Positions 1-9,620 of a stretch of 64,000 nt of DNA are shown piece by piece. The position numbers and the translations under genes are program-made. Under the pieces are notes generated by a model, which was not told the DNA's origin, made no database searches, and saw nothing but the letters and a program-made list of their open reading frames with translations. This DNA comes from Planktotalea arctica (lineage in GTDB: Bacteria; Pseudomonadota; Alphaproteobacteria; Rhodobacterales; Rhodobacteraceae): the NCBI RefSeq assembly GCF_002105285.1, contig NZ_MUHR01000028.1:1-64000 (forward strand), read 5' to 3'. Each line of letters starts with the position of its first letter. Position 1 is the stretch's first letter.

Positions 1-169
1 CAGAAGATCGGACACTCTCTTCTCTCGTATTAAATATCCATCTCTATTTCTCCCGGACAAGCAAGCTTAATCGAATTCTGGCAAGACCAGCTGCATTTTA
101 GTTGATGGTTTTAGATTCAGCACCAAACCCGATAACTCATGTCTCGCCGTTTCGGACGGCAAGCCCTTT

Positions 170-799
170 CTATGTGAGCCGCCAGACCAGCACATCAAAT
201 CTGTCCTGACCGAAAAACGCCTCGTTCTCGAACACCATGGTGGGCACGCCCCAATGGCCTGCAGCGCGCAGATCGGCGTCATTCCGGGTCAGCTTTGCCT
301 CAAACGCCTCCGGCGCATTTTGGATTGCGGTGTCCATATCCTCAAGATCGAGCCCTGCGCGCCGGGCGGCGTCGGCAAGATGGCTACCTTGGTTCCCACC
401 AGTGACTGTGCCATCCCAAAGCAGCGTTGCAACCTCTTGCGCGAATTCAAGACCCTTCCCCCCCTCGGTTGCGGCAATGCCCAAATGCCCCAGTCAGCGT
501 GCAAGCGGATGATCTTCGGCCAGACGAAGCGTTGTCTGATCCTGAACGATAGGGTCAGGGATGGGGCGTCTGAACGGTAGACCATGAAACGCCGCCGCCC
601 GCGCGGTGTCCTTCAGAAAATATGGCCGCGCGATCGTGTCCATCCGGGCGAAATATGAAGGATTGCGGATAGCGGCCGGATGCACGACCCGAAGGTCAAT
701 TTCCACATCAAACGTCCGGGCCATATCTGCAATCCTTGGAAGCACGATATAAGAATACGGACTGCGGAAAGACCAGTAAAGCGTCACGGTCAAGGTCAT
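170..799 (-). pseudogene. 2-hydroxychromene-2-carboxylate isomerase-like protein, interrupted by a stop codon
   Basis: Two collinear pieces in the same frame encode a DsbA/thioredoxin-superfamily protein of the HCCA isomerase family (glutathione-dependent isomerisation in aromatic catabolism). The N-terminal piece has the family start, a beta strand followed by SPYSY near residues 13-17. The C-terminal piece ends with the usual WGVPTMVFENEAFFGQDR motif. An in-frame TGA at 494-496 replaces codon 102 and the reading frame continues unchanged after it. Without the stop the product would be 209 residues, normal for the family. The ATG at 799 is preferred over the upstream in-frame codons because it starts the conserved strand. 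A nonsense mutation or sequencing error are both possible. The gene stands alone and has no visible partner in the window. Confidence 0.75.
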
Positions 800-1678
800 C
801 CCTGCGTCTCCTGTCCGGCCCAAACTGTGTCGGGGCCATTAAAAATCATGCGGTCTTCAGTGACATTTCTCAAGTGGTATGTCGTTTGACGTCGCTATTG
901 CCTGATTTCGCTTGTTGATCAAGCGTTTTGAACCCCAGACGGAATTGTTGGATGACGTCGGCTTGAGACATCATTGCGCCTTACCCCATTGAGTTCGTAC
1001 CGCGCATTTTATCGGCTTTGTCAAAAGTTGAGAAACCTTGCGCTCAGAATGGTGAGGCGTTTGTTCATGGGAGCTTGAATCATGCAACCCGAACGGCATC
1101 AAGCAGATTAATGGGTTTAGAGCCTAGACTCCGAACTGGGACTTCCAGTTGCTCAGCAGCAATCAGGTTCTTCCGTAGCATATGGCCCACGGAACGGCAG
1201 CGTTTTTCGCAACTTGCTCTTTGACCAAAAAATTATCGCTGCGCCTTGTAAGAGTGGCCGCTTTTCTGGCTGCGGCGCGGTGCGCTCAATTTAGTAAATG
1301 CAGGAACGTCAACGCCGCGAGCGCACGCGGCACAAGAAGTGAATTCACGTTGTGCGCTCGCCGTAAGAATTCGTGGCGCGGTGCCTCAACACCGGCTGTT
1401 GAAGCGGGGATGTCGGCGCATCCGCAGAAACCGCGAAATTTCAGTTGCGTAGCCCACTAGGCGAACGGCTGCTTGGAAATAGCCTTCGTCGTCAGTGACG
1501 CTGCACCAGCATCGGGCGACTTGGAGCCCTCTTTGCCGACTTTCTGTGGTGCAGCGAATGTCTGGTATTGAGAAACGGGTAAGGAAAACGCTGAACCCGC
1601 CCAAAGGAGCGAGCTAATTGCCAGCCCTCCTTCTTCAAATGGAAATTGGGAGACCGAAGGTAGATTTGGAGCAGCTAT
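800..1678. other. Non-coding stretch without a recognised gene
   Basis: About 880 bp between the broken isomerase gene and coxI. Open frames here are short, overlap each other on both strands and match no family I recognise. No tRNA cloverleaf, long inverted repeat or transposase fragment could be identified by eye. It may be decayed coding sequence. Confidence 0.5.
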
Positions 1679-2662
1679 CTAAAAGGAAAGTTGCGCATTT
1701 TGATCGGCCTGCTGAACGTCAACGACCAATTGTTGGCCATACGCAAAGGCCTGCGCGATTTCAGCCAACGCAGAGATTGCAATCAGGTCGGCATTTCGCA
1801 GCGAAGGTACGAGGCCAATTGGCCCCTTAATGCGCTGCTGATCCCGATCCGATACACCCATGTCAGCTAACTGGACAAGCCGAGCAGCGTGGGTTCTCTG
1901 GCTGCCTAACGCCCCGACAAATCCGGCCGTGGTCGCCAGCGCCGCGATAAGGAACGCAGGTTCCCAATCGTGATCGTGAAACAGAGTTAAAAAACCACTG
2001 GCCTTGTCCAGATCTAGTGTGGTGATGTTTCGTTGAGACGTCACATGCGTTGGGGCGTCTTTACAAAAAGCCGTGATTGCAGCGAGGTCATGAATGTCAG
2101 GGGAAAAGCCAGTCACATCAAATCCGATAGCATGAGCAACTTTGGCGGTAGCTCGAAAAACAGCGCCCCGCCCAGCAAGAGTCAGGGCCACCTTTGGCTG
2201 ATAGGAAATCGTGATCGGGGCGAAAGCAACCTCAGTTGCTTTGGGATGGAACGTCAGGGATGCGGGCCTGCGTGCCAACAAGGCAGTGTAGGCTGCCCCA
2301 AGCGCTGCTTTGTCGGGTGCAGGGTCAATCCACACCGACAATGCTCCACCGCAAGGCAAAGTCAAATCATGGAAGGGTGACCCATCTCCGTAACGCAACA
2401 AACGGGCTGATCCCGACTGTAAACATTCCAATGCCTGAAGCAGGATATCCTGATCAATGCAGCCGTTGGACATATAGCCCGTCATCTCGCCCGTATCATT
2501 GACGACAGCCAGTGATCCCAGATCACGTGCGCTGCCGCCCTTGATATCCACCGACGTAACCAACACAAAACGCTGCCCTGTTTGCACATAGGTAGCAACC
2601 TGCGCCAAAACGTCGACCGCGTGGTCTTGATATGTGATGGGATTAACCAACCGTTTCTTCAT
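1679..2662 (-). CDS. coxI: XdhC/CoxI family accessory protein of CO dehydrogenase
   Basis: Predicted 327-residue protein of the XdhC/CoxI family, which handles or sulfurates the molybdenum cofactor before insertion into hydroxylases of the xanthine oxidase family. The N-terminal XdhC_CoxI domain has the YMSNGCIDQDI motif. The C-terminal Rossmann-like domain has GALGSQRTHAARL followed by KGPIGLVPSLRNADLIAISALAEI, the usual end signature. The frame is open further upstream, but the ATG at 2662 is chosen because upstream codons encode no family sequence and lie inside coxG. It overlaps the coxG end by 20 bp, implying translational coupling. This is the last gene of the cox operon. It is a distant paralogue of coxF in the same operon. 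Confidence 0.85.
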   Translation of the reverse strand: MKKRLVNPITYQDHAVDVLAQVATYVQTGQRFVLVTSVDIKGGSARDLGSLAVVNDTGEMTGYMSNGCIDQDILLQALECLQSGSARLLRYGDGSPFHDLTLPCGGALSVWIDPAPDKAALGAAYTALLARRPASLTFHPKATEVAFAPITISYQPKVALTLAGRGAVFRATAKVAHAIGFDVTGFSPDIHDLAAITAFCKDAPTHVTSQRNITTLDLDKASGFLTLFHDHDWEPAFLIAALATTAGFVGALGSQRTHAARLVQLADMGVSDRDQQRIKGPIGLVPSLRNADLIAISALAEIAQAFAYGQQLVVDVQQADQNAQLSF

Positions 2663-3095
2663 CCAGCACTTCGGCAAATTTCTTAAAGAACTTGGCCGCG
2701 AGCTTTTTCGCCGTGCTTTGGATAAGGCGGCTGCCCAGCTGTGCCAGCTTACCGCCGATTTGCGCCTTGGCGTCATAGCTCAGAATTGTTGTGTCACCGT
2801 CTGCAACCAGTGTGACATCTGCTCCGCCTTTGGCATGTCCCGCAGCACCACCGTTGCCCTGTCCCGTTAGCGAAAACGCGTCTGGTGCACCACTTTTGTC
2901 GAGCTGAACGTCTCCGCTAAAGCGTGCCTTCACTGGGCCGACTTTCAGCAAGATCTTTGCCTCAAGTTCAGTGTCCGAATGTTGGATCAGTTCTTCACAT
3001 CCTGGGATGCATTCGCGGAGGATATCGGGATCGTTTAATGCTTCGTAAACGCGGGCCATAGGCGCATTGATGATGATTTCGTCTTTAAGTTCCAT
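2643..3095 (-). CDS. coxG: CoxG, SRPBCC-fold CO dehydrogenase accessory protein
   Basis: 150-residue SRPBCC (START-like) protein of the CoxG family, reported in carboxydotrophs to help attach CO dehydrogenase to the membrane. The family pattern is clear: an INAP-type start with VYEALNDPDILRECIPGCEEL, then KVGPVKARFSGDV, then the C-terminal amphipathic helix GGKLAQLGSRLIQSTAKKLA. There is no signal peptide. A good ribosome site (AGGAAA) lies about 8 nt before the ATG at 3095. A second coxG-like gene at 21605-22126 shares this pattern and lies far from the operon. Confidence 0.9.
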   Translation of the reverse strand: MELKDEIIINAPMARVYEALNDPDILRECIPGCEELIQHSDTELEAKILLKVGPVKARFSGDVQLDKSGAPDAFSLTGQGNGGAAGHAKGGADVTLVADGDTTILSYDAKAQIGGKLAQLGSRLIQSTAKKLAAKFFKKFAEVLDEETVG

Positions 3096-3106
3096 GGATT
3101 GTTTTC

Positions 3107-3208
3107 CTAACAGCAGGGGAATTTAATGGACACAAGCGTTTCTGCTTGCGCAGGGGTGAGGGCCCATTTCTGGCGTAAAGCCCGAAGATAGGTGCGTAGT
3201 TTTTTCAT
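3107..3208 (-). CDS. Unannotated 33-residue ORF inside the cox operon
   Basis: A short ORF fills the gap between the mocA-like gene and coxG. Its ATG at 3208 overlaps the TGA of the preceding gene as ATGA. It is preceded by AAAGGA at a good distance, and its TAG at 3107-3109 lies 11 bp before the coxG start. The predicted peptide starts MKKLRTYLRALRQKW, is basic in its first half, carries a TPAQAETLVS segment and ends FPCC with two terminal cysteines. I recognise no family. Coupling, ribosome site and tight packing argue that it is translated. The lysine- and arginine-rich start plus a C-terminal cysteine pair would suit a metal- or sulfur-handling peptide, but that is inference. Confidence 0.55.
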   Translation of the reverse strand: MKKLRTYLRALRQKWALTPAQAETLVSIKFPCC

Positions 3209-3816
3209 GTCAGATCCTTTTGCGGTATCATTTGCTCGAAGGCCTCAAACGCGGCGGGCGTGTCGATGTCATTGAAGAAGCCAGCTTGTGTCATTGGGAT
3301 ATGCTGGGCCAGTTCAGGATGCGCCCGCGTGAATTTCCCACAGCCAGGGTTGGCCTCATCTGCCAACAATCGAGCACGTATGGCCGCGGGCACAACGATG
3401 GGATTGCCACGTTTGGTGTTCTGGTGAGGGATTGAGATTTTCTGAACGTCCCCCGCTAAATGCGCCGTAATCAAAGCACGAAGATCGTCTGTTGTCAGCT
3501 GTGGTTGGTCGCCAAGCCCGATCAGATATTGCTGCGAGCCGCGTGCCTTAAGAAGCCCCGCGTGGACTGAAAACGGTTGCCCCGCGTCGAAATCTGCGTT
3601 GTGAACAAACTGGATAGGTAAGCCGTCAAGGGCGGCTTCGATCCTATCGGATTCAAATCCTGTCACGACGCATACTTGACCGTCCAAGGCCGCATTGTAG
3701 GTTTCAACGACGTGACGGATCATCGGTTTGCCGTGGATCGGCAACAGTAATTTGTTACGATCTTCCATACGCCGCGACAGACCTGCAGCCAAAATGATCG
3801 CGCCAAAACTATCCAT
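3205..3816 (-). CDS. mocA: MocA/MobA-like molybdenum cofactor cytidylyltransferase
   Basis: 203-residue NTP-transferase protein. The nucleotide-binding signature IILAAGLSRRMEDRNKLL is at residues 6-23. A GLGDQPQLT segment sits where the metal-binding acidic motif of the family lies, and NPGCGKF and FFNDIDTPAAFEAF follow towards the end. CO dehydrogenase carries molybdopterin cytosine dinucleotide, so a cytidylyltransferase inside the cox operon most likely makes this cofactor form. The family includes guanylyltransferases (MobA), so the CMP specificity is inferred from context. It overlaps the end of coxF by 8 bp and is followed by the 33-residue ORF in ATGA overlap. Confidence 0.85.
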   Translation of the reverse strand: MDSFGAIILAAGLSRRMEDRNKLLLPIHGKPMIRHVVETYNAALDGQVCVVTGFESDRIEAALDGLPIQFVHNADFDAGQPFSVHAGLLKARGSQQYLIGLGDQPQLTTDDLRALITAHLAGDVQKISIPHQNTKRGNPIVVPAAIRARLLADEANPGCGKFTRAHPELAQHIPMTQAGFFNDIDTPAAFEAFEQMIPQKDLT

Positions 3817-4588
3817 TTTGGGCGACTTTTAACAAAGGATAACGTTTGACCTGTGTCAGTTCCGCAAGAATCGACAGCGCGATCTCAGCAGGTGTGACTG
3901 CGCCAATATTCAGTCCTGCTGGCGCACGGACAGCAGCGATTTGTGCGGGATCGGTGCCTGCAGCGATCAGCTTATCGGAAAGGCTCGCAAACTTTTTGGA
4001 GCTGCCGACAAAGGCGACGTAATCATTCGTTTCAGCCAATCCTGTCTTCAACGCGGCAAGATCACCTTGGCCTTGCGTTGCAATCACAAGGTACCTTGCG
4101 CGATTGGGTGTGCGTGCGCCCAAAGGGGCATCCACGGGAGCGGCTGCGACAGCCCAGCCAAATTGCGGTGCAAGCTCTTTCAATTTTTCGGCAACGGGTG
4201 AGTCCCCAAAGACCTGTAAGTCTGGTGTGGGAAGGTGAGGTTCGATAAAGATGTCGATGGTGCCTTTAGACGGGCATCCGTTGCGTGCAAAGCGAACGCC
4301 ATCAACGTCATCGCCAGCTCGCACGCCCTTTTCCTTCAGGTCCTCTTCCGGAGCGACTGAGATAAATTGGGGATGTCCCGTCGCATAGGCCCGCATGGTC
4401 GCCTCCTTGATCGCCCCGCGTACACACCCACCACCAAGCCACCCTTCAAGAATCGTTCCATCTTCGCGCATCAACGCCTTGGCACCGGGTTTGGCTGATG
4501 TGGTTCCTGCGGTGCGTACAATCGTGGCGATGGCGAAACAATCTTCGCCTTCGTTCAATCCGTGGTCCATGATCTGTTTGGGTGTCAT
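3809..4588 (-). CDS. coxF: CoxF, XdhC family CO dehydrogenase maturation protein
   Basis: 259-residue XdhC-family protein. The N-terminal half has the family motif LEGWLGGGCVRGAIKEATMRA with the conserved cysteine. The C-terminal half is a Rossmann-like domain ending in APAGLNIGAVTPAEIALSILAEL. Members of this family bring the mature molybdenum cofactor to apo-hydroxylases; CoxF is the copy placed between coxE and coxG in characterised cox clusters. It overlaps coxE by 4 bp (ATGA) and the mocA-like gene by 8 bp. Position and sequence both support coxF rather than coxI. Confidence 0.88.
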   Translation of the reverse strand: MTPKQIMDHGLNEGEDCFAIATIVRTAGTTSAKPGAKALMREDGTILEGWLGGGCVRGAIKEATMRAYATGHPQFISVAPEEDLKEKGVRAGDDVDGVRFARNGCPSKGTIDIFIEPHLPTPDLQVFGDSPVAEKLKELAPQFGWAVAAAPVDAPLGARTPNRARYLVIATQGQGDLAALKTGLAETNDYVAFVGSSKKFASLSDKLIAAGTDPAQIAAVRAPAGLNIGAVTPAEIALSILAELTQVKRYPLLKVAQNG

Positions 4589-5766
4589 AGCCGCGCCATT
4601 TCGGTCTCAAGCGCTGCCAAGTCGCCTAGCGTATTGGCAGCACGGAACAGATCCAGATGCGGCAAGGCGCTTGCCATCGCTTGGGCGGTCGGCGCGTAGC
4701 CGTCCCAGCCTTTCAGCGGATTAAGCCAGATGATCTTACATCCGCGTTTTTTCAAGCGGGCGAGCGCGGCGGAAATCCCGTCGGGCGATGCGGTGTCATA
4801 GCCGTCGGACAGGATCATAACGACCGTGCGGTTATCAACAAAACGACGGCCATAGGTGCTTGCAAAGGTATCAAGGCTTTCCGCAATCTTTGACCCGCCT
4901 GCAAAACCTTCGGCCAGCAATGACAATCGCGCCAGCGCGCGCAGTGCATCCGTGTCGCGCATGGCTTCGGTAATCCGCACAAGGCGGGTGTGGAACAGAT
5001 AGGCATCGGCACGAGAATCGGCGCGCATAAGGCCTGCAAGGAACGCCAGAAAAATGCGTGAATAGACGGTCATTGATCCCGACACATCGCAGATCGCGGT
5101 AATCCGAAGCGTGCGGTCGGGCCGCTGGCGTTTGGGCAGTGCGAAAGGTTCGCCACCCGTTGCAAGGCTTTGCCGCATGACTTTGCGAAAGTGGATTTGA
5201 TCGCCTTTGCGCGCGGCTTTGCGACGACGAGAGCGGCGATCCCTTAATGCTGCCCCAAGGCGCAGCGCGATCTTTTCCGCTTCGGCGATATCTTCGGGTC
5301 GAACCAGTTCGCGCAGGTCTTTCTTGAACAGGTTGGTGACATCTGTTGCAACCAATTTGCCCTCGCCATCGCTTTCCGCTTCGCCATCGCCACCGTCTGG
5401 GGCGCTAATATCGTCCGTGCCACTGCTGGTCTCTTCGCGGGTCTCGCGATTGGAATGTACGTTTTCGCTTTGACTGGGGATCGCTGTTGCGGTCACGCGG
5501 GTTTTTACCCGCCCGCCATTCATCCAAAAGCTGTTGAACAACCCGTCAAACTGGGCCGCTTCTTCGGCACAGCCGGTAAACACGGACTTCAGGGCACGGC
5601 GCGCATCTTGGGGGTTGGTGGCGTTAATATGGGTCAAGGCGTGTAGCCCAATGCCGGTTTCGCCCACACCAAGGCGTAGGCCATTATCGCGCAAGTGTTC
5701 CACGAACCCCGCCATGCGCGCAGCTGGTCCCGGATCGCGCGCGGCGAATTTGGTGACAAGGTTCAT
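4585..5766 (-). CDS. coxE: CoxE, VWA-domain protein for CO dehydrogenase active-site assembly
   Basis: 393-residue von Willebrand factor A protein of the CoxE family. The MIDAS metal site is visible as ICDVSGSMTVYSRIFL near residue 230, with the later MIDAS elements GGSKIAESL and MILSDGYDT. An acidic low-complexity linker lies at about residues 110-145. CoxE works with the AAA+ protein CoxD in building the copper-sulfur-molybdenum site of CO dehydrogenase. It overlaps coxD and coxF by 4 bp each (ATGA), as expected for coupled partners. Length is normal for the family. Confidence 0.92.
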   Translation of the reverse strand: MNLVTKFAARDPGPAARMAGFVEHLRDNGLRLGVGETGIGLHALTHINATNPQDARRALKSVFTGCAEEAAQFDGLFNSFWMNGGRVKTRVTATAIPSQSENVHSNRETREETSSGTDDISAPDGGDGEAESDGEGKLVATDVTNLFKKDLRELVRPEDIAEAEKIALRLGAALRDRRSRRRKAARKGDQIHFRKVMRQSLATGGEPFALPKRQRPDRTLRITAICDVSGSMTVYSRIFLAFLAGLMRADSRADAYLFHTRLVRITEAMRDTDALRALARLSLLAEGFAGGSKIAESLDTFASTYGRRFVDNRTVVMILSDGYDTASPDGISAALARLKKRGCKIIWLNPLKGWDGYAPTAQAMASALPHLDLFRAANTLGDLAALETEMARL

Positions 5767-6638
5767 GCGGCTTTCCCTGCCAAGCGTTGTGCGATTTCTG
5801 TGGGGATAGCGTCGCGGTCCATGTGCGTTTTTAGCAAAGTCGTCAGCGTTGCCTGCAAAATGGCAGGGTCATGCGTCAGGTCGGCCACGCCAAGGCCCAT
5901 CAAAGCGGCGGCAAAATCAAGCATCTCGGCGATGCCAGGTTTCTTTTCGAGTTCCTGTTTGCGCAAGGCCTGCACAAACCCGACGATTTGGGCGCAAAGC
6001 CGATCTGTTATTTCGGGGTAGCGCGTTACCAAAATGGAGAGTTCAGTTTCCAAATCGGGGTATGGAACATGGGCATAGAGGCAACGACGTCGTAGTGCAT
6101 CGCTAAGGTCGCGCGTGCCGTTGGCGGTTAGGATAACCATGGGGCGCGTCGTTGCGGTGATCGTGCCCATTTCGGGAATGGTCACCTGAAATTCTGATAG
6201 GATTTCGAGCAGGTATGCCTCGAACTCTTCATCGGCGCGGTCAATCTCGTCAATCAGCAAAACCGGTGCTTTGTCTTGGCGGATCGCCTTGAGCAACGGG
6301 CGTTCAAGCAAAAACTCGTCTGAGAATATCCGCGCTTCAACGGTTTTACCCGTCTCGCCATCCTCAGATGCTGCGCGGATTGCCAGAAGTTGGCGTTGAT
6401 AATTCCACTCATAGATTGCCTGTGCGGCGTCCAGTCCTTCGTAGCACTGCAAGCGGATGAGCTGGGTTTCTTGGACAGCCGCCAAGACCCGCGCAACTTC
6501 GGTTTTGCCGACGCCAGCGGCCCCTTCCAACAGCAAAGGGCGGCCCAACGACAATGACAAATGCAGCGCCATCGAAAGATCACCCGAGGCGATATACCCC
6601 TGATCGGCCATAGCCGTTTGTAACGTCGTCCAAGTCAT
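5763..6638 (-). CDS. coxD: CoxD, MoxR-type AAA+ ATPase
   Basis: 291-residue MoxR-family AAA+ ATPase. Walker A is GAAGVGKTE at residues 39-47, Walker B is VLLIDEIDRADEEFEA near residue 130, and sensor 1 is VILTANGTRDLSDALRRR. In carboxydotrophs CoxD partners CoxE and is needed to install sulfur and copper at the molybdenum site. It starts 51 bp after the coxL stop and overlaps coxE by 4 bp. A possible 15-codon ORF lies in the coxL-coxD gap but is not annotated. Confidence 0.93.
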   Translation of the reverse strand: MTWTTLQTAMADQGYIASGDLSMALHLSLSLGRPLLLEGAAGVGKTEVARVLAAVQETQLIRLQCYEGLDAAQAIYEWNYQRQLLAIRAASEDGETGKTVEARIFSDEFLLERPLLKAIRQDKAPVLLIDEIDRADEEFEAYLLEILSEFQVTIPEMGTITATTRPMVILTANGTRDLSDALRRRCLYAHVPYPDLETELSILVTRYPEITDRLCAQIVGFVQALRKQELEKKPGIAEMLDFAAALMGLGVADLTHDPAILQATLTTLLKTHMDRDAIPTEIAQRLAGKAA

Positions 6639-6689
6639 CGGTGTCCTCCCAGACGATGCAGGCCGCGCATGGCAGCCCGCATCAATACC

Positions 6690-9116
6690 TTAGTCGTGCA
6701 TGCCAAGATTGTTGGCTGTCTGCCAAATGCGCCAATGATCATGGGGCATATTGGTATGACGGTTGCCAAACGGACGGAACGCATCCTGCACCGCATTCGA
6801 GAAGCAAGGCACGCCACCGACATGTGGGCTTTCGCCGACGCCCTTGGCCCCAATCGGGTGGTGCGGGCTTGGGGTGACGGTAAAGTCGGTTTCGTAATTT
6901 GGCACTTCCCAAGCGGTAGGCAGGAAAAAGTCCATCAACGTGGCTGTTTTGACGTTGCCCATGTCGTCATAAGCAATCTCTTGCCCCAAGGCGACGGCGA
7001 GCGCTTCTGTCAGGCCACCATGGATTTGACCCTCAATGACCATCGGGTTGATCCGCGTGCCGCAATCATCCAGCGCATAGAAACGGCGGATTTCAGGCAC
7101 GCCAGTATCGACGTCGATGTCCATGACGCAGACATATGCGCCAAATGGATAGGTCATGTTGGGCGGATCGTAGTAGCTGACCGCTTCAAGACCTGGCTCT
7201 AGTCCCGGGATAGCCTGATTGTATGCGGCATAAGCGATTTCCTTCATCGTCTTGAACTGCTCAGGTGTTCCTTTGACAACAAACCGGTCCACGTCGAATT
7301 CCACGTCATTGTCGTGAACTTCTAGCAGATAGGCCGCAATCATCTGCGCCTTAGCACGAATTTTGCGACCCGCCATTGCCGCCGCTGCACCCGCAACTGG
7401 GGTAGAACGAGAGCCATAGGTGCCCAGACCGTAAGGCGCTGTATCGGTGTCACCTTCTTCGATCGTGATGCTTTCGGCGGACAGGCCAATCTCGGTCGCG
7501 AGGATTTGCGCGAAGGTTGTCGCGTGTCCCTGACCCTGAGAGATTGTTCCCAAACGTGCCACTGCTGACCCAGTTGGGTGGATGCGAATTTCGCAGCTGT
7601 CAAACATGCCCATCCCAAGGATGTCGCAGTTTTTCACAGGGCCCGCGCCGACGATCTCGGTAAAGAATGACAGACCGATGCCCATAACTTTGCGGGTTTC
7701 GCCGCGTTTGAACGCTTCGACCCGTTCAGCTTGTTCAGCACGCAGACCTTTGTAGTCGACGGCCAACAACGCCTTGTCCCACGCGGTTTGATAATCGCCG
7801 GAGTCGTATTCCCAACCAAGGGCAGCCGTATATGGGAACTGCTCTTTCTTGATGAAGTTGATCGAGCGCAGTTCTGCGGGGTCCATGTTCAACTCAATCG
7901 CGAGGACTTCGATCATACGTTCAATGAAGTATACAGCCTCAGTGACGCGGAATGAACAGCGGTATGAAACGCCGCCCGGGGCCTTGTTGGTGTAGACACC
8001 GTCAACGCCCAGATAAGCGACGGGGATGTCATAAGAACCTGTACAGATGTTCATGAAACCCGCTGGGAACTTTGTCGGGTCCGCACAGGCGTCAAACGCG
8101 CCGTGGTCTGCCGTCACATGACAATGAAGGCCGGTTATCTTGCCTTCTTTGGTGGCGCTGATCTTGCCCTTCATCCAGTAGTCGCGCGCAAAGGCGGTGG
8201 ACATCAGGTTTTCCATCCGGTCTTCGACCCACTTCACAGGCACACCCGTGACGATGGATGCGACGATTGAGCAGACATAGCCGGGGTAAACGCCAACTTT
8301 GTTGCCAAACCCGCCCCCGATATCGGGGGACACAACACGGATGTTGTGCTCTTCGATCCCTGACAACAGCGACGCAACTGTGCGCACCACGTGCGGCGCT
8401 TGGAACGTGCCCCAAAGGGTCAGTTTTCCATTAACCTTGTCCATCGACGCAACAGAACCGCAGGTCTCTAGCGGACACGGGTGGGTGCGATGATAATACA
8501 TTTCTTCAGTGGCCACGACATCGGCGTTGTCGATCACTTGATTGGTTGCTTCTTCCTCGCCAGCTTCCCAAGTGAAGATATGATTGGGGTGCTTGCGGGG
8601 GCCGTGCGCGCCGTTGGGGATAGAGCCATCTTCGGCCACCAGATCTTCGCGCAGGACAACATCCGATTGCAGCGATTTAAATGGGTCGACGATGACTTCG
8701 AGTTCTTCGTAATCCACCTCGACCAGCTCAACCGCATCCGCGGCGACATAGCGATCGGAGGCCACAACAAAGGCAACTTCTTGTCCTTGGAACAGTACTT
8801 TGCCGTCAGCCAGAACCATCTGTTTGTCACCAGCCAGCGTGGGCATCCAGTGCAGGCCCAACGGTTCGAGGTCCTTGGCTGTCAGAACGGCCGTGACACC
8901 GGGCAGCGCCATAGCCGCGTCAATGTTGATCGATTTGATACGTGCGTGCGCGTAGGGCGAGCGTACGAAATCGCCGTGCAACATGCCGGGCAGTTTGATG
9001 TCGTCGACATAGTTGCCCTTGCCTTGCGTAAAGCGTGCATCTTCGACCCGTTTGCGCGAGCAACCCAGACCTTTCAGGCCAGCGACCCGTTCTTCGCGTG
9101 TGACTTCGTCCTTCAT
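6690..9116 (-). CDS. coxL: Form I aerobic CO dehydrogenase, large molybdenum subunit
   Basis: 808-residue molybdenum hydroxylase large subunit, matching the length of characterised CoxL. The active-site loop reads SYRCSFR at residues 384-390. The form I hallmark is AYXCSFR, whose cysteine binds copper in the CuSMo site, so this is a true CO dehydrogenase and not the form II (AYRGAGR) type; the first position is Ser instead of Ala. The catalytic Glu lies in [12 protein letters not shown] near the C terminus. Other family motifs such as [17 protein letters not shown] and [10 protein letters not shown] are present. It catalyses CO + H2O to CO2 + 2H+ + 2e-. It overlaps coxS by 4 bp (ATGA). Confidence 0.96.
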   Translation of the reverse strand: MKDEVTREERVAGLKGLGCSRKRVEDARFTQGKGNYVDDIKLPGMLHGDFVRSPYAHARIKSINIDAAMALPGVTAVLTAKDLEPLGLHWMPTLAGDKQMVLADGKVLFQGQEVAFVVASDRYVAADAVELVEVDYEELEVIVDPFKSLQSDVVLREDLVAEDGSIPNGAHGPRKHPNHIFTWEAGEEEATNQVIDNADVVATEEMYYHRTHPCPLETCGSVASMDKVNGKLTLWGTFQAPHVVRTVASLLSGIEEHNIRVVSPDIGGGFGNKVGVYPGYVCSIVASIVTGVPVKWVEDRMENLMSTAFARDYWMKGKISATKEGKITGLHCHVTADHGAFDACADPTKFPAGFMNICTGSYDIPVAYLGVDGVYTNKAPGGVSYRCSFRVTEAVYFIERMIEVLAIELNMDPAELRSINFIKKEQFPYTAALGWEYDSGDYQTAWDKALLAVDYKGLRAEQAERVEAFKRGETRKVMGIGLSFFTEIVGAGPVKNCDILGMGMFDSCEIRIHPTGSAVARLGTISQGQGHATTFAQILATEIGLSAESITIEEGDTDTAPYGLGTYGSRSTPVAGAAAAMAGRKIRAKAQMIAAYLLEVHDNDVEFDVDRFVVKGTPEQFKTMKEIAYAAYNQAIPGLEPGLEAVSYYDPPNMTYPFGAYVCVMDIDVDTGVPEIRRFYALDDCGTRINPMVIEGQIHGGLTEALAVALGQEIAYDDMGNVKTATLMDFFLPTAWEVPNYETDFTVTPSPHHPIGAKGVGESPHVGGVPCFSNAVQDAFRPFGNRHTNMPHDHWRIWQTANNLGMHD

Positions 9117-9607
9117 TGGGCCGCCTCCTTGGCTGCATTCATCTCAGACGCTGCTGAGAGGATTGATTTCACGATGTTCTGATAGCCTGTGCAGCGGCAC
9201 AAATTGCCCGCGATTCCAAAGCGCACTTCTTCCTCGGTTGGGTTGGGATTTTCTTCCAACAGTTTGGCGGCGCGGGTAATCATACCGGGGGTGCAAAACC
9301 CGCACTGAAGGCCGTGGTGTTCTTTGAAGTTTTCTTGCAAAACGTGCAGTGCATCCGGGTTGCCAAGGCCTTCGACGGTTGTGACCTCTGACCCGTTCGC
9401 TTGGGCCACGAAGACAGTACAGGATTTCACGGATTTGCCGTTCATCGTTACGGTGCAAGCGCCGCAATGGGACGTCTCACAGCCCACATGTGGGCCGGTA
9501 ATGTTCAGCTTTTCGCGCAGCGCGTAGATCAGCAGTTCGCGTGGCTCTGCGAGGAATTCGTGATCTTCACCGTTGACGTTAAGTTTGACGTGCATCTTCT
9601 TTGACAT
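9113..9607 (-). CDS. coxS: CO dehydrogenase small iron-sulfur subunit
   Basis: 164-residue subunit carrying two 2Fe-2S clusters that pass electrons from the molybdenum site to FAD. The plant-type ferredoxin domain has [21 protein letters not shown]. The C-terminal helical domain has CGFCTPGMI and then CRCTGYQNI. The frame stays open upstream, but the ATG at 9607 ([13 protein letters not shown]) is the start that matches the family and has AGGAG shortly before it. It lies between coxM and coxL in the standard order M-S-L. Confidence 0.96.
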   Translation of the reverse strand: MSKKMHVKLNVNGEDHEFLAEPRELLIYALREKLNITGPHVGCETSHCGACTVTMNGKSVKSCTVFVAQANGSEVTTVEGLGNPDALHVLQENFKEHHGLQCGFCTPGMITRAAKLLEENPNPTEEEVRFGIAGNLCRCTGYQNIVKSILSAASEMNAAKEAAQ

Positions 9608-9620
9608 GTTTAATTCTCCT

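Noticed and set aside
494-496. TGA in the isomerase gene as a selenocysteine codon
   Set aside because: The position is not a catalytic Cys site in the family and I see no convincing hairpin just downstream.
1386-1604. 72-codon minus-strand frame in the 800-1678 gap
   Set aside because: No domain, no ribosome site and equally long frames on the other strand.
6635-6682. 15-codon ORF (MRAAMRGLHRLGGHR) between coxL and coxD overlapping the coxD start
   Set aside because: The overlap with the coxD ATG is suggestive, but the ORF is very short, has no clear ribosome site and no visible conserved feature.
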